DNA of 64,000 nt from Blattamonas nauphoetae (lineage: Eukaryota > Preaxostyla > Oxymonadida). Positions 1 to 9,424 of the stretch are shown here, piece by piece (position 1 is the stretch's first letter; each line of letters starts with the position of its first letter). Location of the stretch: the NCBI GenBank assembly GCA_033064195.1, contig JARBJD010000011.1:372001-436000 (forward strand), in the 5' to 3' direction. The notes under the pieces are model-generated. The model searched no databases. It was not told the origin of the DNA and saw nothing but the letters and a program-made list of their open reading frames with translations. Both the position numbers and the translations under genes were made by a program.

Positions 1-2600
1 TCGTTTTCTAGCTGATATCCTGTCGGTGGAGCTGATTCGGTACTTTCCTCCCATGAATATAAAAACGCTGCTGTTGTTTATTCATCTTTATTTTCCTGTG
101 AACGATGTGCTGGACAGTCACAATCGTAACATGTGCAATGAGGAGTGATGCAGATAACCAACACGGGGAAAGAACTGGAATGAGAGAGAAGAAAAAGAAT
201 GAGGCATGCGGAATGACAAATAAGAGAGATGTGAACTTCAGGAGGTGTCAACAATAATCACGTTCAAAATGACATACTGACCCGACTAACAACCACAGAG
301 GTGAACGGAATCATCATCGACACTGAGTTTCCCGAAGTTAGAAGAGTTGTGCTGGAGTAATCCTGTTTATCCGTGAGAGTCGACGATGCGTCACGGACAG
401 CCGTGGTGATCCCCTTCACGACATCTGTGTAGTACTTCTCTGACGGAGTGGCTATATTTCACACAGTGGTGAGACTTGCAGTGATGAGAGCTGTTGTGTG
501 GTTCAATGTTGATGTGATCGTGTTTTCCATCACCGTCAAAACGATAATATCGATCAAGACATCCCGAAAGATAATCCTGAGAGAAGGACAGCAACACTTT
601 GTCGATGCGCGTAGGACTCCAACGATGAACAGAAACGTGTCCAGAACACCATCAACGGCGATCACGTCGGTCCGTACTAATTGATGCGTTTGGACAAATA
701 GATCTTGAAGACGAGGAAAAACACGAGAGAGAACATGCTAGAGAGTATGAATCGGTGCATACGAGCCGCAGAGAAGAATATTGCAATGAAAACGATCTCA
801 CTCCACCACATTGTGAGGATTTAACATGCAGTGAATCTCAGTTGCTGTGAGAAGAAAATAAGTCAACAATGTGCAGAATAAGCAAATATACCTTCATAGA
901 GTTGACAGCCGAGAGAAGAAGGATCGCACAGAACATCCCAACTCCAGACAAAGCCGCAGAAGCGATCCTAATCCAAAACATACTTGATACCAGAGTCCAA
1001 AGAGAAGCCATTCAATTGATGTGAAATCATCAGCGAGGAAGAAACGTCTCATAGAGGCAGAACTTCGAGGGAAGAACGCATGACGGATGCTGGAGCAGAA
1101 AGGAATAGAAGAAGAATTTAGAATGAGAAATTCACACATTTGAGTCCATACAAAGGGATTTGACGGATAAATCAAGCCGCAATTGAAATTGAGATGGAAC
1201 TGTATCCCTTTATACTACCCGACACGACGTCTTGATCCGGCTGTAAAACGGTTTTATTTTTCCGAATAAAGAGACTATATTTTTTAATTTTCTATCAATG
1301 ATAATTGAGAGAGTTCAACACCTTGTGACAAAAAATTGGACACCAAAAAATTCTGAATGACGTGAAAACTGTAAAACAAAATTAATGATGGACATGCTCT
1401 TCGCGACATGACACGTGATTCACCTCATCCTGCTCGATCCCTGTAACTTTAAATTGTTTTAACTTTACGAGAGTATCACTCGAGGAGTAAATTACAGAAT
1501 GAGAGAACGATGTTTTCATTACTTTCTTGTGGGATCGAGTTCTCACCTCCCACGATTTTTGGATGAAGGAAGTCTATTGTGACGTAAATCGCATAATTTT
1601 CAAAAAGAATTGAAACGAACGTTCACGAAATGTATTTGATGAGGTTAAAGTCAAAAAAGATTGATTGAACGTATTTCTGACCGATATTGATCTGTTTGAT
1701 TCTTGGAAGTTATATCCAGTTTCTTGTTTCAACCAGTATTATCACTGAGAAGGACCCGTGAGTGGTGGTGAGGGTCCATCTTTCCCTCAGTGCGAAATGT
1801 GACGAATGATCAAGGTATTGTTTTCCGTCAATGATCTCTTCCGTCACGACAAGTTTTCAGTTTCAACTCATCCCTGCACATCACCAAATCCCAAGTTTGC
1901 TGAGATGAATACACAACCTTGATTCTCAGCGTGGTGTGTCTTTTCTCTTTGTGACTTCTTGAATTTATCTAGTCAATTCTCACACAGATTCTTCACAACA
2001 CCAAACTGACAAAGCTCATGAAAGAAACATTTCGAAAGAGTCTCATTTTCAAAGGCGTGGCGATTTAAAAAATGATGGAGAAGAATGTGAGGAACTCTGT
2101 GCGCTTTGTGAAGACCAATTCGATACACTTTGACGAATCGCTGGAAGAAACAGTGTGATTTTTTGATTTTGATGGCTCCATTTCGATGAACAGCTGAACA
2201 GTATGACACGTTTTTGAATCCAATTCGAACAGAATGCAATGTCTTGATGGTTTCGTGCTGTGGCTGGCCTTTTCATTTCACAACTAACTGTTGATCGTCT
2301 GTGTTCACCGCATCGGTGTCCTTGGATACTACATTGACACAGTTATGGAGCGAGCGAGTTGACTCTAATCTTCCTTCTCCTTTTCTTCATTTCATCTGCT
2401 TCTATCATTCTCTTGACATTCACAATCTTGGATCCATGCAGGAGTGATATCGGATGTGAATCACGTGTCATGTCGTTCGGAGTATGTCCCCCTACAGTAG
2501 CATTTCATGTCATTCTCTCTTATTTTTCACTGTTGGTTTTCCAAAAGAATCACAGAGCTGGATAACTCAAGGTAGTTGATGATAGTGAAAAAGGAACTCT
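1..2600. other. unassigned decayed region, no gene recognised
   Basis: No reading frame here can be followed into a known family. One stretch on the plus strand around 690-1030 looks faintly protein-like (acidic and charged codons, then a phrase reading roughly ELTAERRRIAQNIP around 900-945) but it is broken by stops and matches nothing I know. The region directly abuts transposon sequence, so an old, decayed mobile element or pseudogene is the simplest reading. I see no RNA gene in it. Confidence 0.4.
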
Positions 2601-2659
2601 CAACTCTCTCTTGTTATGTCAAAAAACAAAAATTACAGCCGGATCAGGTCGTCGTGTCG

Positions 2660-3030
2660 GGCAGTATATACATGTCGATTGGACAGGACAGGACAGGCCT
2701 GTCCGATGGACTGTCCAATTTTGCCGACTCTTCAAAACCTGTATAAATGGTATGCACTAATTGAGAAGAACTCAGAAAAAGAATACCAGTCAATTGTCCA
2801 GTGCTGTCCAATGCTGTCCAATCATGGGTGGATCAAGCTGATCGTCACTTCTCGCGGAATGTACTCAGATTCAAGTCATTTCGCCCTTTCTCGCGTAATT
2901 GTCGTCAATTCTTTGTAAAATAGAATGGAGAAATGAATTGAGGGTGAAATGAACGTTCTGAAAAATGAGTGTCCAATCGACGTCGATTGTCCTGTCCAAC
3001 ACTGGACAGTGTCCAATCCAATTAACACGC
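2660..3030. repeat. cluster of GGACA/TGTCC inverted repeats
   Basis: The motif ATTGGACAG and its complement CTGTCCAAT recur many times in both orientations: a run of GGACAG units near 2687-2700 followed at once by its complement, paired TGTCCAATGC units near 2803-2822, and an inverted group near 2970-3020. The sequence could fold into several hairpins. Similar TGTCC/GGACA and GTCGGTC words recur in the left part of the adjacent hAT-like element (about 3325-3390). A foldback or MITE-like remnant is likely; no terminal duplication was found, so the boundaries are approximate. Confidence 0.45.
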
Positions 3031-3062
3031 CAAGTCCGTGTTCAACTGATCACGACTGGTTT

Positions 3063-3070
3063 GTGAAGAA
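3063..3070 (+). repeat. 8-bp target-site duplication, left copy
   Basis: The octamer GTGAAGAA lies immediately outside the left terminal inverted repeat that starts at 3071. The identical octamer sits immediately outside the right terminal repeat at 5931-5938. An 8-bp duplication is the hallmark of hAT-superfamily insertion. Confidence 0.8.
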
Positions 3071-3095
3071 TAGGCATGGGCAGTGGTCGGTCTGA
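3071..3095 (+). repeat. left terminal inverted repeat of hAT-like element
   Basis: Twenty-five bases starting TAGGCATGGGCAG. They match the reverse complement of 5906-5930 at all but two positions, both C/T differences. Confidence 0.8.
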
Positions 3096-3146
3096 AAGCA
3101 TCGAGTCCAGTCCCTAAAAATAAAACAGTCTGCGACTTTTTTGAAG

Positions 3147-3217
3147 TGCCCTTTAGTCGAGTGGTAGCACGGAAGCTTTTTGCTCCCCGGACCCAGGATC
3201 GAATCCTGCCTGGGACA
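3147..3217 (+). tRNA. tRNA-like sequence (Lys UUU-like), probably pseudogene or SINE head
   Basis: The stretch shows tRNA landmarks in order: TTTAGTCGAGTGGTAGCAC resembles the D arm and A box, an anticodon-like loop CTTTTTG gives UUU (Lys), and GGATCGAATCC resembles the T arm and B box. A T-rich tract follows at 3230-3235. Pairing is poor: the acceptor stem has at least two mismatches, the anticodon stem has one A-C mismatch (GGAAG against CTCCC), and the first T-loop base is A rather than T. A working tRNA therefore looks unlikely. It lies inside the hAT-like element. A possible 7-bp direct repeat AGTCCCT (3109-3115 and 3317-3323) brackets it, as expected for a short tRNA-derived retroposon, but this word resembles nearby repeats and could be chance. 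Confidence 0.45.
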
Positions 3218-4973
3218 CTTTATTGTTCACTTTTTCTCATTTTTGATTCACAACATCTCTATAATTAGTTCATCTCATATTTCTCGAAATTAAAGTAGAA
3301 TTGTTTGTGGATCAAGAGTCCCTGAGTCGGTCTGTCCTTCCCCAACATCGGACAAAAAATCGGCCTGTCCGACCGACACCGACTCTCCCTCTTTGTTTTG
3401 ACAACATTACTACGACTCCAGATGAAGAGAAAATGGTATTCTATTTCTTCTCAAGACATCCCAATCACTTTCTCTCGTGATCTCGCTCAAGATAGTCTGT
3501 CGTCCCACTACCGAATCGGATCATGACACCATTTTGGATATAATCTCAAAGAATCCGATCCTTCTCATCTTGAAGGAAAATGAAGGTGTCGAAACGAGCC
3601 GACACGATCGTATTCGAAGACGAGCGACAAATTGTTAAATTGACGAAGAGGAGGAATGAAAACAATTATCCGGCCGATATTTGCTGAAAACCCTGATTTC
3701 TCCTTTCCAATGGGTACTTTGATAGCAGCAGGCTGGGTACGCAAGCATTGCATATGTGGGCACAAATCCCGGACCAAAGACACAGATCGAACAGTGTGAC
3801 ATTTCACCTCGCTTTAATCCATGTATTGCACTGTTTTTCGTCTATTCTGGACAGATTTGTGGAGAGCAGCTGTAAAGTGTCATACACGTTCATCCGAGAA
3901 CCTGGCCAAGAACTCAAGCCGGATGAACACAAATTGACATACCAGGAGGCTTCAAACTACATTAATCAGTATCTATATCCATTTCATCTTCTTTCTCCTT
4001 CATTTTCCTCTTGATATTGCTCATTAGATCGTTCACACAAACAGTCCATCCTCGACCTGCTATTAATCGACATCCTCAGTTGCAAGGCTGTATCATAATG
4101 TGGACTATGTTTTGCCCTAATTTTCTGCTCACAACCAATCTGGGTCACTGGCGAACTCGAACCACAAGCCATTCCTCTCATCTGTCCTCAATTTTGCTTC
4201 AGATTCCTCGGTCATGATTCGATTGGACTTTAAGAACAACATAATAGTGGATTTGTTCTGATCGGTTTTCAGTCATTCTTTCAAACAAGCTTCACAACGT
4301 GTCAAAAGGAACAGCTCATTGACAACAATCTGAACTGGCTGACACACATGAAAGATTGGAGAAACAGATTGAACTTCCATTCATTGAAGATGCATGATAG
4401 GGTGGAGGAAACAAGTGGCAGCAGAACAGTTCTCCAGCCTCTAATGAAGATGTTTTCCCTGAAACTCTGAAATGTCTCCAATATCGAATTGGTCTCCAAC
4501 AAACAGAACAACACTGTGCTATTAACAACATATTTGGATACTTCGCCTGTTTACTCAACATTGACGAAGTTAGATGGACACTTCACAACCAATCGCTCAT
4601 TACCAACTGTAATTGAACGACAATACCAGGGATAGACTACAACCGATCAGGCAGAAGAAATCATTTCCAAGGACCTCCAAAAGCCCGTCAGAAGGAAGCT
4701 CAGAAGAAGTCGAAGGGAGACGAATAAATCAAACATGATCTGACGGTTCATGATTGGATCGCACTGAACACAACACACAGTGGAATCCCTTTTCAAATTG
4801 AAGTTGTCACAAAACACCTCAACTCCGGAAATTCACATGCTGAGCTGACAGAGATGAAAGAAAATACAACGACGCCATTCCTCGAAGGACTGCACTAATA
4901 CACTGTCAAACGCAAGAACATTACTCAAACAATTGATCTGACCTCTTCACAACACATTGAATAACATCCTGAA

Positions 4974-5566
4974 GTGGAAGTTGACATGCGCTTGAATGCA
5001 CTTGAATTCGAGGCAAACGTTCAGATTGTGCTGAAAACACCCGGAAAAAACAATGTCCACGATCTTGTTGTGCTCACCCAGACCGTCTTCTACCAAACAT
5101 CAGGTGGCCAAGACCACAACAACGGAAAGCTCACCCTATTCTTCCCCAAGCCTGAAAGAAGTCGATCCGAAGGCTCGTTCGCTGAAATCCTCGCCGATCG
5201 CACCGCAGCTGTGTTTGATGTGGTCGACCTTGGGAAGGCTGGACATTGTGTCACACACCAGATCGTCCCTGCCCTAACCGAGCAACACGTCCACAATTCA
5301 GAGTTCTCGCGTTTGGACAGATCGACAAAGAACGACGCTACCAGCTTGCCTGCCATCACACTGCCACCCATCTCATCCACTGCGCTGCCCACACAGTGCA
5401 TCGACAGCACGTATGGCAGACCTCAGCCAAAACGACAGTCGTGCAGGCCCATCTGGATATCACCCACTTCGCTGCTCTGAAAGATGAGGAAATGGAACTG
5501 ATCGAAGACTACACCAACAAGCTGGCGACAGAGGAGCTGGTGCTGTGTGCGTTCAGCAACATGTGA
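4974..5566 (+). pseudogene. alanyl-tRNA synthetase editing-domain fragment
   Basis: Two overlapping plus-strand frames carry successive pieces of the AlaRS editing region. The first, about 4974-5330, contains a TVFYQTSGGQ phrase corresponding to the family's TpFYaEsGGQ motif at the start of the editing module. The second, about 5290-5566, contains HHTATHLIHCA, corresponding to the HxxxH zinc-binding signature (family form HTATHLLHAAL), followed by an ALKDEEMELIEDYTN segment resembling the downstream helix. The order and spacing match AlaRS. One frame change near 5280-5330 separates the pieces, and no catalytic aminoacylation domain is recognisable upstream, so the gene copy is partial and dead. 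Because it lies between the hAT-like terminal repeats, capture of a host gene piece by the transposon is the likeliest origin. Free-standing AlaX editing proteins share these motifs and are an alternative source. Confidence 0.7.
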
Positions 5567-5905
5567 CATGGGCAGCTGACGGAGTCCGAAGCGTTGGCAC
5601 AACGCTTCTTCCACTGCTTCAAACGGCTCGATACGCAAACACCGACATAACAGACTGCACTCATCCACCTCACAATCTCTCAAAACGACGTAGGCTGTTG
5701 TTTCTTTTTGATTCACTGTCCAGCACCTTTTCTCTGTTTTCATGGACAAACTCAACTATTTGCCGTTGATTTTTCTTCCCACACACAAGCACATATTCAC
5801 TGTTCTTTAATCTAGTTTTACAAATCAATCTCAAGGAATCAGAGACACAAATTGTGAGAAATGGGTACGATCGTCAGGAAAAGCAGTCGGTCGGTCGACG
5901 AGCAG

Positions 5906-5930
5906 TCGGACCGACCGCTGCCCATGCCTA
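5906..5930 (-). repeat. right terminal inverted repeat of hAT-like element
   Basis: It ends CTGCCCATGCCTA and is the inverted partner of 3071-3095. It is followed directly by the octamer GTGAAGAA at 5931-5938, which repeats the octamer before the left end. Confidence 0.8.
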
Positions 5931-6155
5931 GTGAAGAAATTCAAACAATTCCTTTTTTCAATAAATGAGCGGATGTCCAAGATCGGACAAGCTCGGAAAT
6001 TTCAGCAATTGATGGGTTTTTTGTCTTGTGTGTCACAAAAGGGGGTAAAAAGAAAAAAAGTAGGGACCAAAAATACATCATACGCCCTAGATCAACATGA
6101 AAAAAGCGTAGCTGTCGGATGCGTAGATTCTTCAATTGGCAACTCTAGAACAATA

Positions 6156-6370
6156 CAGCTCGACTAGTTCTGAATTGTATTTTAATTATTCAGAAATGAA
6201 CATAATTGTTCAGAAATGTGTTTTGATTGTTCAGAAATGAACATGATTGTTCAGAAATGAATTTTAATTTTTCAGAAATGAACATGAATTATTCGTAAAT
6301 GAACAGTGATTTTTCTGAAATGAACAATGATTATTCGGAAATGAACAGTGATTGTTCAGAAATGAACGGC
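6156..6370 (+). repeat. left long terminal inverted repeat with tandem subunits
   Basis: The tip CAGCTCGACTAGTTCTGAA is followed by about nine imperfect copies of TTCAGAAATGAACA separated by short A/T-rich spacers. The right end carries the same arrangement inverted. Such iterated units are plausible transposase-binding sites, but binding is inferred, not shown. Confidence 0.75.
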
Positions 6371-6465
6371 TCTTTTTCGGATTTATTTTTGAGACCACTC
6401 GTTTTAGAAAAGACTGACAGAACGAAGGGAAACACTCTTGTGTGGTGAATTATTGATGAAGCAGT

Positions 6466-8025
6466 TTATTCTTCAGGTTCTTCCACTCGTGGTCCGTGGT
6501 CTGGTGGCATGATTGCTTGCGGACTTGGAGCATGTGGGCCGTTCGAATCGCGGTTGAACTGTTCTTGTGTTCGATTGAGAGCCAAATCACCTCGGCGAGC
6601 GACAATTGGATGAAGTCTGAGAGACACAAATCTGATGGCCGCGGATATCTTCCGATGAGGAATTGCACTGAGAGATTCCGAAAGATGAATCCGCAGTTGA
6701 TCCTCTGTTCTGACATGAGAAGGAATCGAACTCCCACCTTTCCACATGCCAAAGACGTACTCGATCGGATTCAACTCACATGAATTTGGTGGAGTGAACA
6801 GAGTTGTGTAATTTTTCGATCTGATGAGCTCTTTCACCTCATCCGTCTTGTGCAAGCCAACATTGTCCATAATCAGTGTGCAGCTTTCATTCGTTCTTCT
6901 TTGAAGGGACTCAAAAAGTGAGAGGAGGAAATGTTGGAATTCAAGAGCAGACACAGTTCCTTGAACCCACGTCACATGAACAACACCCCACGCTTCAGAG
7001 ATCGCTGTGATTGCAGTGAGATTTTCCGTTTGCAATCGACGAACTCGTTGAAGGCAACGCTGACCGATTGGAGCACGACCTTGATTTTGGAAGCAGGTCT
7101 TGTTGAAGGAAGTTTCGTCGATGTAGACAGCAAATCCACCTTGAGAGAATGTTGTTGCGTATCGCTGAAGATAGTCGAGTCTCGCGTCCTTTGTTTCCTC
7201 CGAATTGCGTTCGTGTTGGAGCAGTTCGACTTTCTTCACAGTGAACTTTGTACACCCGTGTTCCACCATTTTTGGTGAAGTTAGGTGAGCATTGATTGTC
7301 GACACTGCAACCGATGTTCCATGATTCTCCTCGACGAGAGTTTTGAGTTCTTCTCCCTTCAAGAGTGGGTTTTGAAGAATTGCATCATTCATTGATCGTG
7401 AAATTTCTGGAGTGATTTTTCGATAGACTGCTCCCCCACGAGGCTTGGGAGCAGGTTTTCCAGATGCGATGTTGTTGATTGTTCCTTTCGAGATGTTCCA
7501 CTTTTCGACAATCAAATCGTACTTCTTCCCTTCCTTCACTTCATCGAGGACCAATTCGCGTTCACGAGGCGTGAGAATGGTGTATGATCGTCGGGGCTTT
7601 GGGGCAGGACGAGAAGTTGGACGACCACGTTTCATCTTCTGAGGAGCTGGTTGTTCAACAAACTCATGAGGATCTTGTGGAAGAAGAGGTTCAGGTGGGC
7701 TTGCACTATCAACTGCTTCAATTCTTTCTGGCAAGAGTCTTCGAAGTTCATCTTTCGATCGTTTGAGACTTGTTCGAATAAAATCCTGACTGAATCCGCC
7801 TGTGAGAAGCCCATCCTGCTGACTTTCCATCCCAGATTCACAATCAACAACTTCATCACCAAAGAACCATCCATCCGATTCGTTGAGAGATTGGTATTGT
7901 ATTTGTCTTTCGGTGATCGATGAGTTTTGAGACTCGTCAGTCTCAGATTCATCATCGATGAGAGAAAAGGAGCGTTCCATGAAATTTCGCGATGATTTTC
8001 CAGAAAAATCTTCTCCGTTTATCAT
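6466..8025 (-). CDS. Tc1/mariner-family DDE (DD34E) transposase
   Basis: 519 codons from an ATG at 8025 with no internal stop. The N-terminal 130 or so residues are acidic and polar and unlike known domains. A basic stretch at about 130-150 (KMKRGRPTSRPAPKPRR) precedes a helix-turn-helix region (LTPRERELVLDEV through ISKGTINNIASGK, then a second HTH-like segment ending VSTINAHL). The catalytic domain carries all three acidic residues: D in VYIDETSFN, D in LIMDNVGLHK and E in ELNPIEYVF. Exactly 34 residues separate the last two, the DD34E spacing of Tc1. Cut-and-paste transposase acting in the nucleus on its own inverted repeats. The intact catalytic triad and frame make it a candidate active enzyme. 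The long acidic N-terminus is unusual for Tc1 transposases of about 340 residues. Confidence 0.9.
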   Translation of the reverse strand: MINGEDFSGKSSRNFMERSFSLIDDESETDESQNSSITERQIQYQSLNESDGWFFGDEVVDCESGMESQQDGLLTGGFSQDFIRTSLKRSKDELRRLLPERIEAVDSASPPEPLLPQDPHEFVEQPAPQKMKRGRPTSRPAPKPRRSYTILTPRERELVLDEVKEGKKYDLIVEKWNISKGTINNIASGKPAPKPRGGAVYRKITPEISRSMNDAILQNPLLKGEELKTLVEENHGTSVAVSTINAHLTSPKMVEHGCTKFTVKKVELLQHERNSEETKDARLDYLQRYATTFSQGGFAVYIDETSFNKTCFQNQGRAPIGQRCLQRVRRLQTENLTAITAISEAWGVVHVTWVQGTVSALEFQHFLLSLFESLQRRTNESCTLIMDNVGLHKTDEVKELIRSKNYTTLFTPPNSCELNPIEYVFGMWKGGSSIPSHVRTEDQLRIHLSESLSAIPHRKISAAIRFVSLRLHPIVARRGDLALNRTQEQFNRDSNGPHAPSPQAIMPPDHGPRVEEPEE

Positions 8026-8159
8026 CTAATGTCGCAATTGGAAATGGCTACGCGTAATTTTTTTAGACAATTTAAGGGTCCGATCAACCTTTTTTCATTT
8101 TTCAGAAGCCTGAATATAGCTTCTAAATTGCATCTGGACAACTCATTTTGATCCTTCAT

Positions 8160-8365
8160 TTATGAAAAATTAGTATTCATTTCAGAAAAATCACTGTTCA
8201 TTTGGGAAGAATCACTGTTCATTTCTGAACAATCTCTGTTCATTTCTGAACAATTATGTTCATTTCTGAAAAATTAAAGTACATTTCTGAACAATTATGT
8301 TCATTTCTGAATAATTAAAATCTATTTCTGAAAAATTAAAATGCATTTCAGAACTAGTCGAGCTG
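8160..8365 (-). repeat. right long terminal inverted repeat with tandem subunits
   Basis: Repeated TGTTCATTTCTGAA units are the inverted counterpart of 6156-6370 and end in TCAGAACTAGTCGAGCTG before the flanking TA. The match to the left arm is near-perfect at the tip and weaker inward. Confidence 0.75.
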
Positions 8366-8367
8366 TA

Positions 8368-9424
8368 CAGGACCATCCAACACCGTGGCGAACGGTTCGT
8401 TCGCCTGTGCATGCAGCACAACATCCCGTTTGCTCGCATTCTTCAACTCAATTTAGTGTCGAAGAAAACCTTCTACCGGGCTCTAAAACGAGTCAGATCC
8501 AACCAACCCTGCGGGAAGAAAGGCAGACCATCAAAGATTATTACTCATAAACGAGAATAAATCAAAGAAAGGATTCAAACCGATCGGTAACATAGACTCT
8601 TCCATTCAGCGATGGATCTCGTTGCTCGAAGGAGAGAGCAGTTCCCACACGAACGATTCAAACAATCATCACGAGCCGTTATAGTTCCCTGGTTACAGAC
8701 ATACGGTAGATTGCACCAGATCCATCCAGATAGTCCAGGTTAAATCATCAACCTGGACAAAACTTTTGCCTCCTCCGCCTCGTTCCACAATGTTATCGTG
8801 GCTGTTGAGCCCAACGACCCGAGACCCATAGTCCCACATATACCGATCCCCCCAAAAATCACCCTTATCTTAACCGTGTGTGCAGATGGAGAGTCATTTC
8901 CTACGATCATGATGGTACCATCTTATGATCTTCCGCCGGACTATTCTCCAGACCGATCACCATCTCTGTATATTCAGCCATCCCCACATACGCGGATGAC
9001 GAACACACTCTTCGCAACTCTTTTCCAAATGATTATCATTCCTGCCATCGAACAAAAGCGCTTGTTTCTTGGGAGACAAAACGATCGATGCCTCCTCACA
9101 ATGGATGGCTTGAGATCAGACTATACACTCAACGTACAGATGTTGTGCCAACAACTCAATATTGATGTTGTGATTCTGCCAAGTCACAACAGCTATCTAT
9201 TACAACCAGTAGATCAATTCGTAACGGCCAACTTTAACAACCATCTCCTCAACTCAATCATCCCTTGCCGTATCAAGCGGTCCTCTGTGACTATCGTCCC
9301 AACAAGCTTCGCTTCCATCATGTATATGTTCCTTTTCTTCCTTATTTTCGTCCTGTCTGTCCTTTTCAGCACAAATGAGTTTAAGACACCCAGATCGCAC
9401 AATTGGACAAAGATGAGACGATGA
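8368..9424 (+). pseudogene. decayed pogo/Tigger-like (DDE_1) transposase, split by mariner insertion
   Basis: The plus strand encodes a helix-turn-helix resembling pogo/CENP-B N-termini (RFVRLCMQHNIPFARI then LVSKKTFYRALKR, about 8390-8495) and a basic GRPSK patch. Downstream are NLDKTFA (first catalytic D, about 8752) and LTMDGLRSDYTLNVQ ... LPSHNSYLLQPVDQF, where the second and third acidic residues are 35 apart, the DD35D spacing of pogo. At least three in-frame stops interrupt the stretch between the HTH and the first D, so it is dead. The HTH reading frame continues leftward across the mariner insertion into 6127-6153, which shows the order of events. Terminal repeats could not be identified, so the limits of the original element are unknown. 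Confidence 0.75.

Larger units (their letters stand above)
3071..5930. mobile_element. hAT-like DNA transposon with captured AlaRS fragment
   Basis: The left end reads TAGGCATGGGCAGTGGTCGG and continues TCTGA. The reverse complement of the right end (5906-5930) matches it over 25 bases with two transitions. The two ends are bounded by the identical octamer GTGAAGAA. TIRs beginning TAGG.TGGGCA with 8-bp duplications are typical of the hAT superfamily. GTCGGTC words recur subterminally on both sides. I cannot recognise a complete hAT transposase inside; the interior reading frames are broken. The only identifiable cargo is an alanyl-tRNA synthetase editing-domain fragment (about 4974-5566) and a tRNA-like sequence (3147-3217). 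It is therefore probably a non-autonomous, gene-carrying copy. The near-identical ends and perfect duplication suggest moderate age, while the broken interior shows no selection on the cargo. Confidence 0.75.
6154..8367 (-). mobile_element. Tc1/mariner-type DNA transposon, apparently intact
   Basis: The element is bounded by TA dinucleotides at 6154-6155 and 8366-8367, the expected Tc1/mariner target duplication. Terminal repeats begin CAGCTCGACTAGTTCTGAA at 6156 and, inverted, at 8365. Behind each tip lies about 200 bp of imperfect tandem copies of a roughly 20-base unit centred on TTCAGAAATGAACA (6168-6370, and inverted at about 8160-8355), so the terminal repeats are long and internally repetitive. 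A single uninterrupted 519-codon transposase lies between them on the minus strand. It is inserted within a decayed pogo-like transposase: the sequence left of 6154 and right of 8367 join into one reading frame once the element and one TA are removed. The intact ORF and well-preserved tips suggest a recent insertion. Confidence 0.85.

Noticed and set aside
3147-3217. A functional tRNA gene
   Set aside because: The acceptor and anticodon stems contain mismatches and the T-loop lacks the usual first T; kept only as a tRNA-like sequence.
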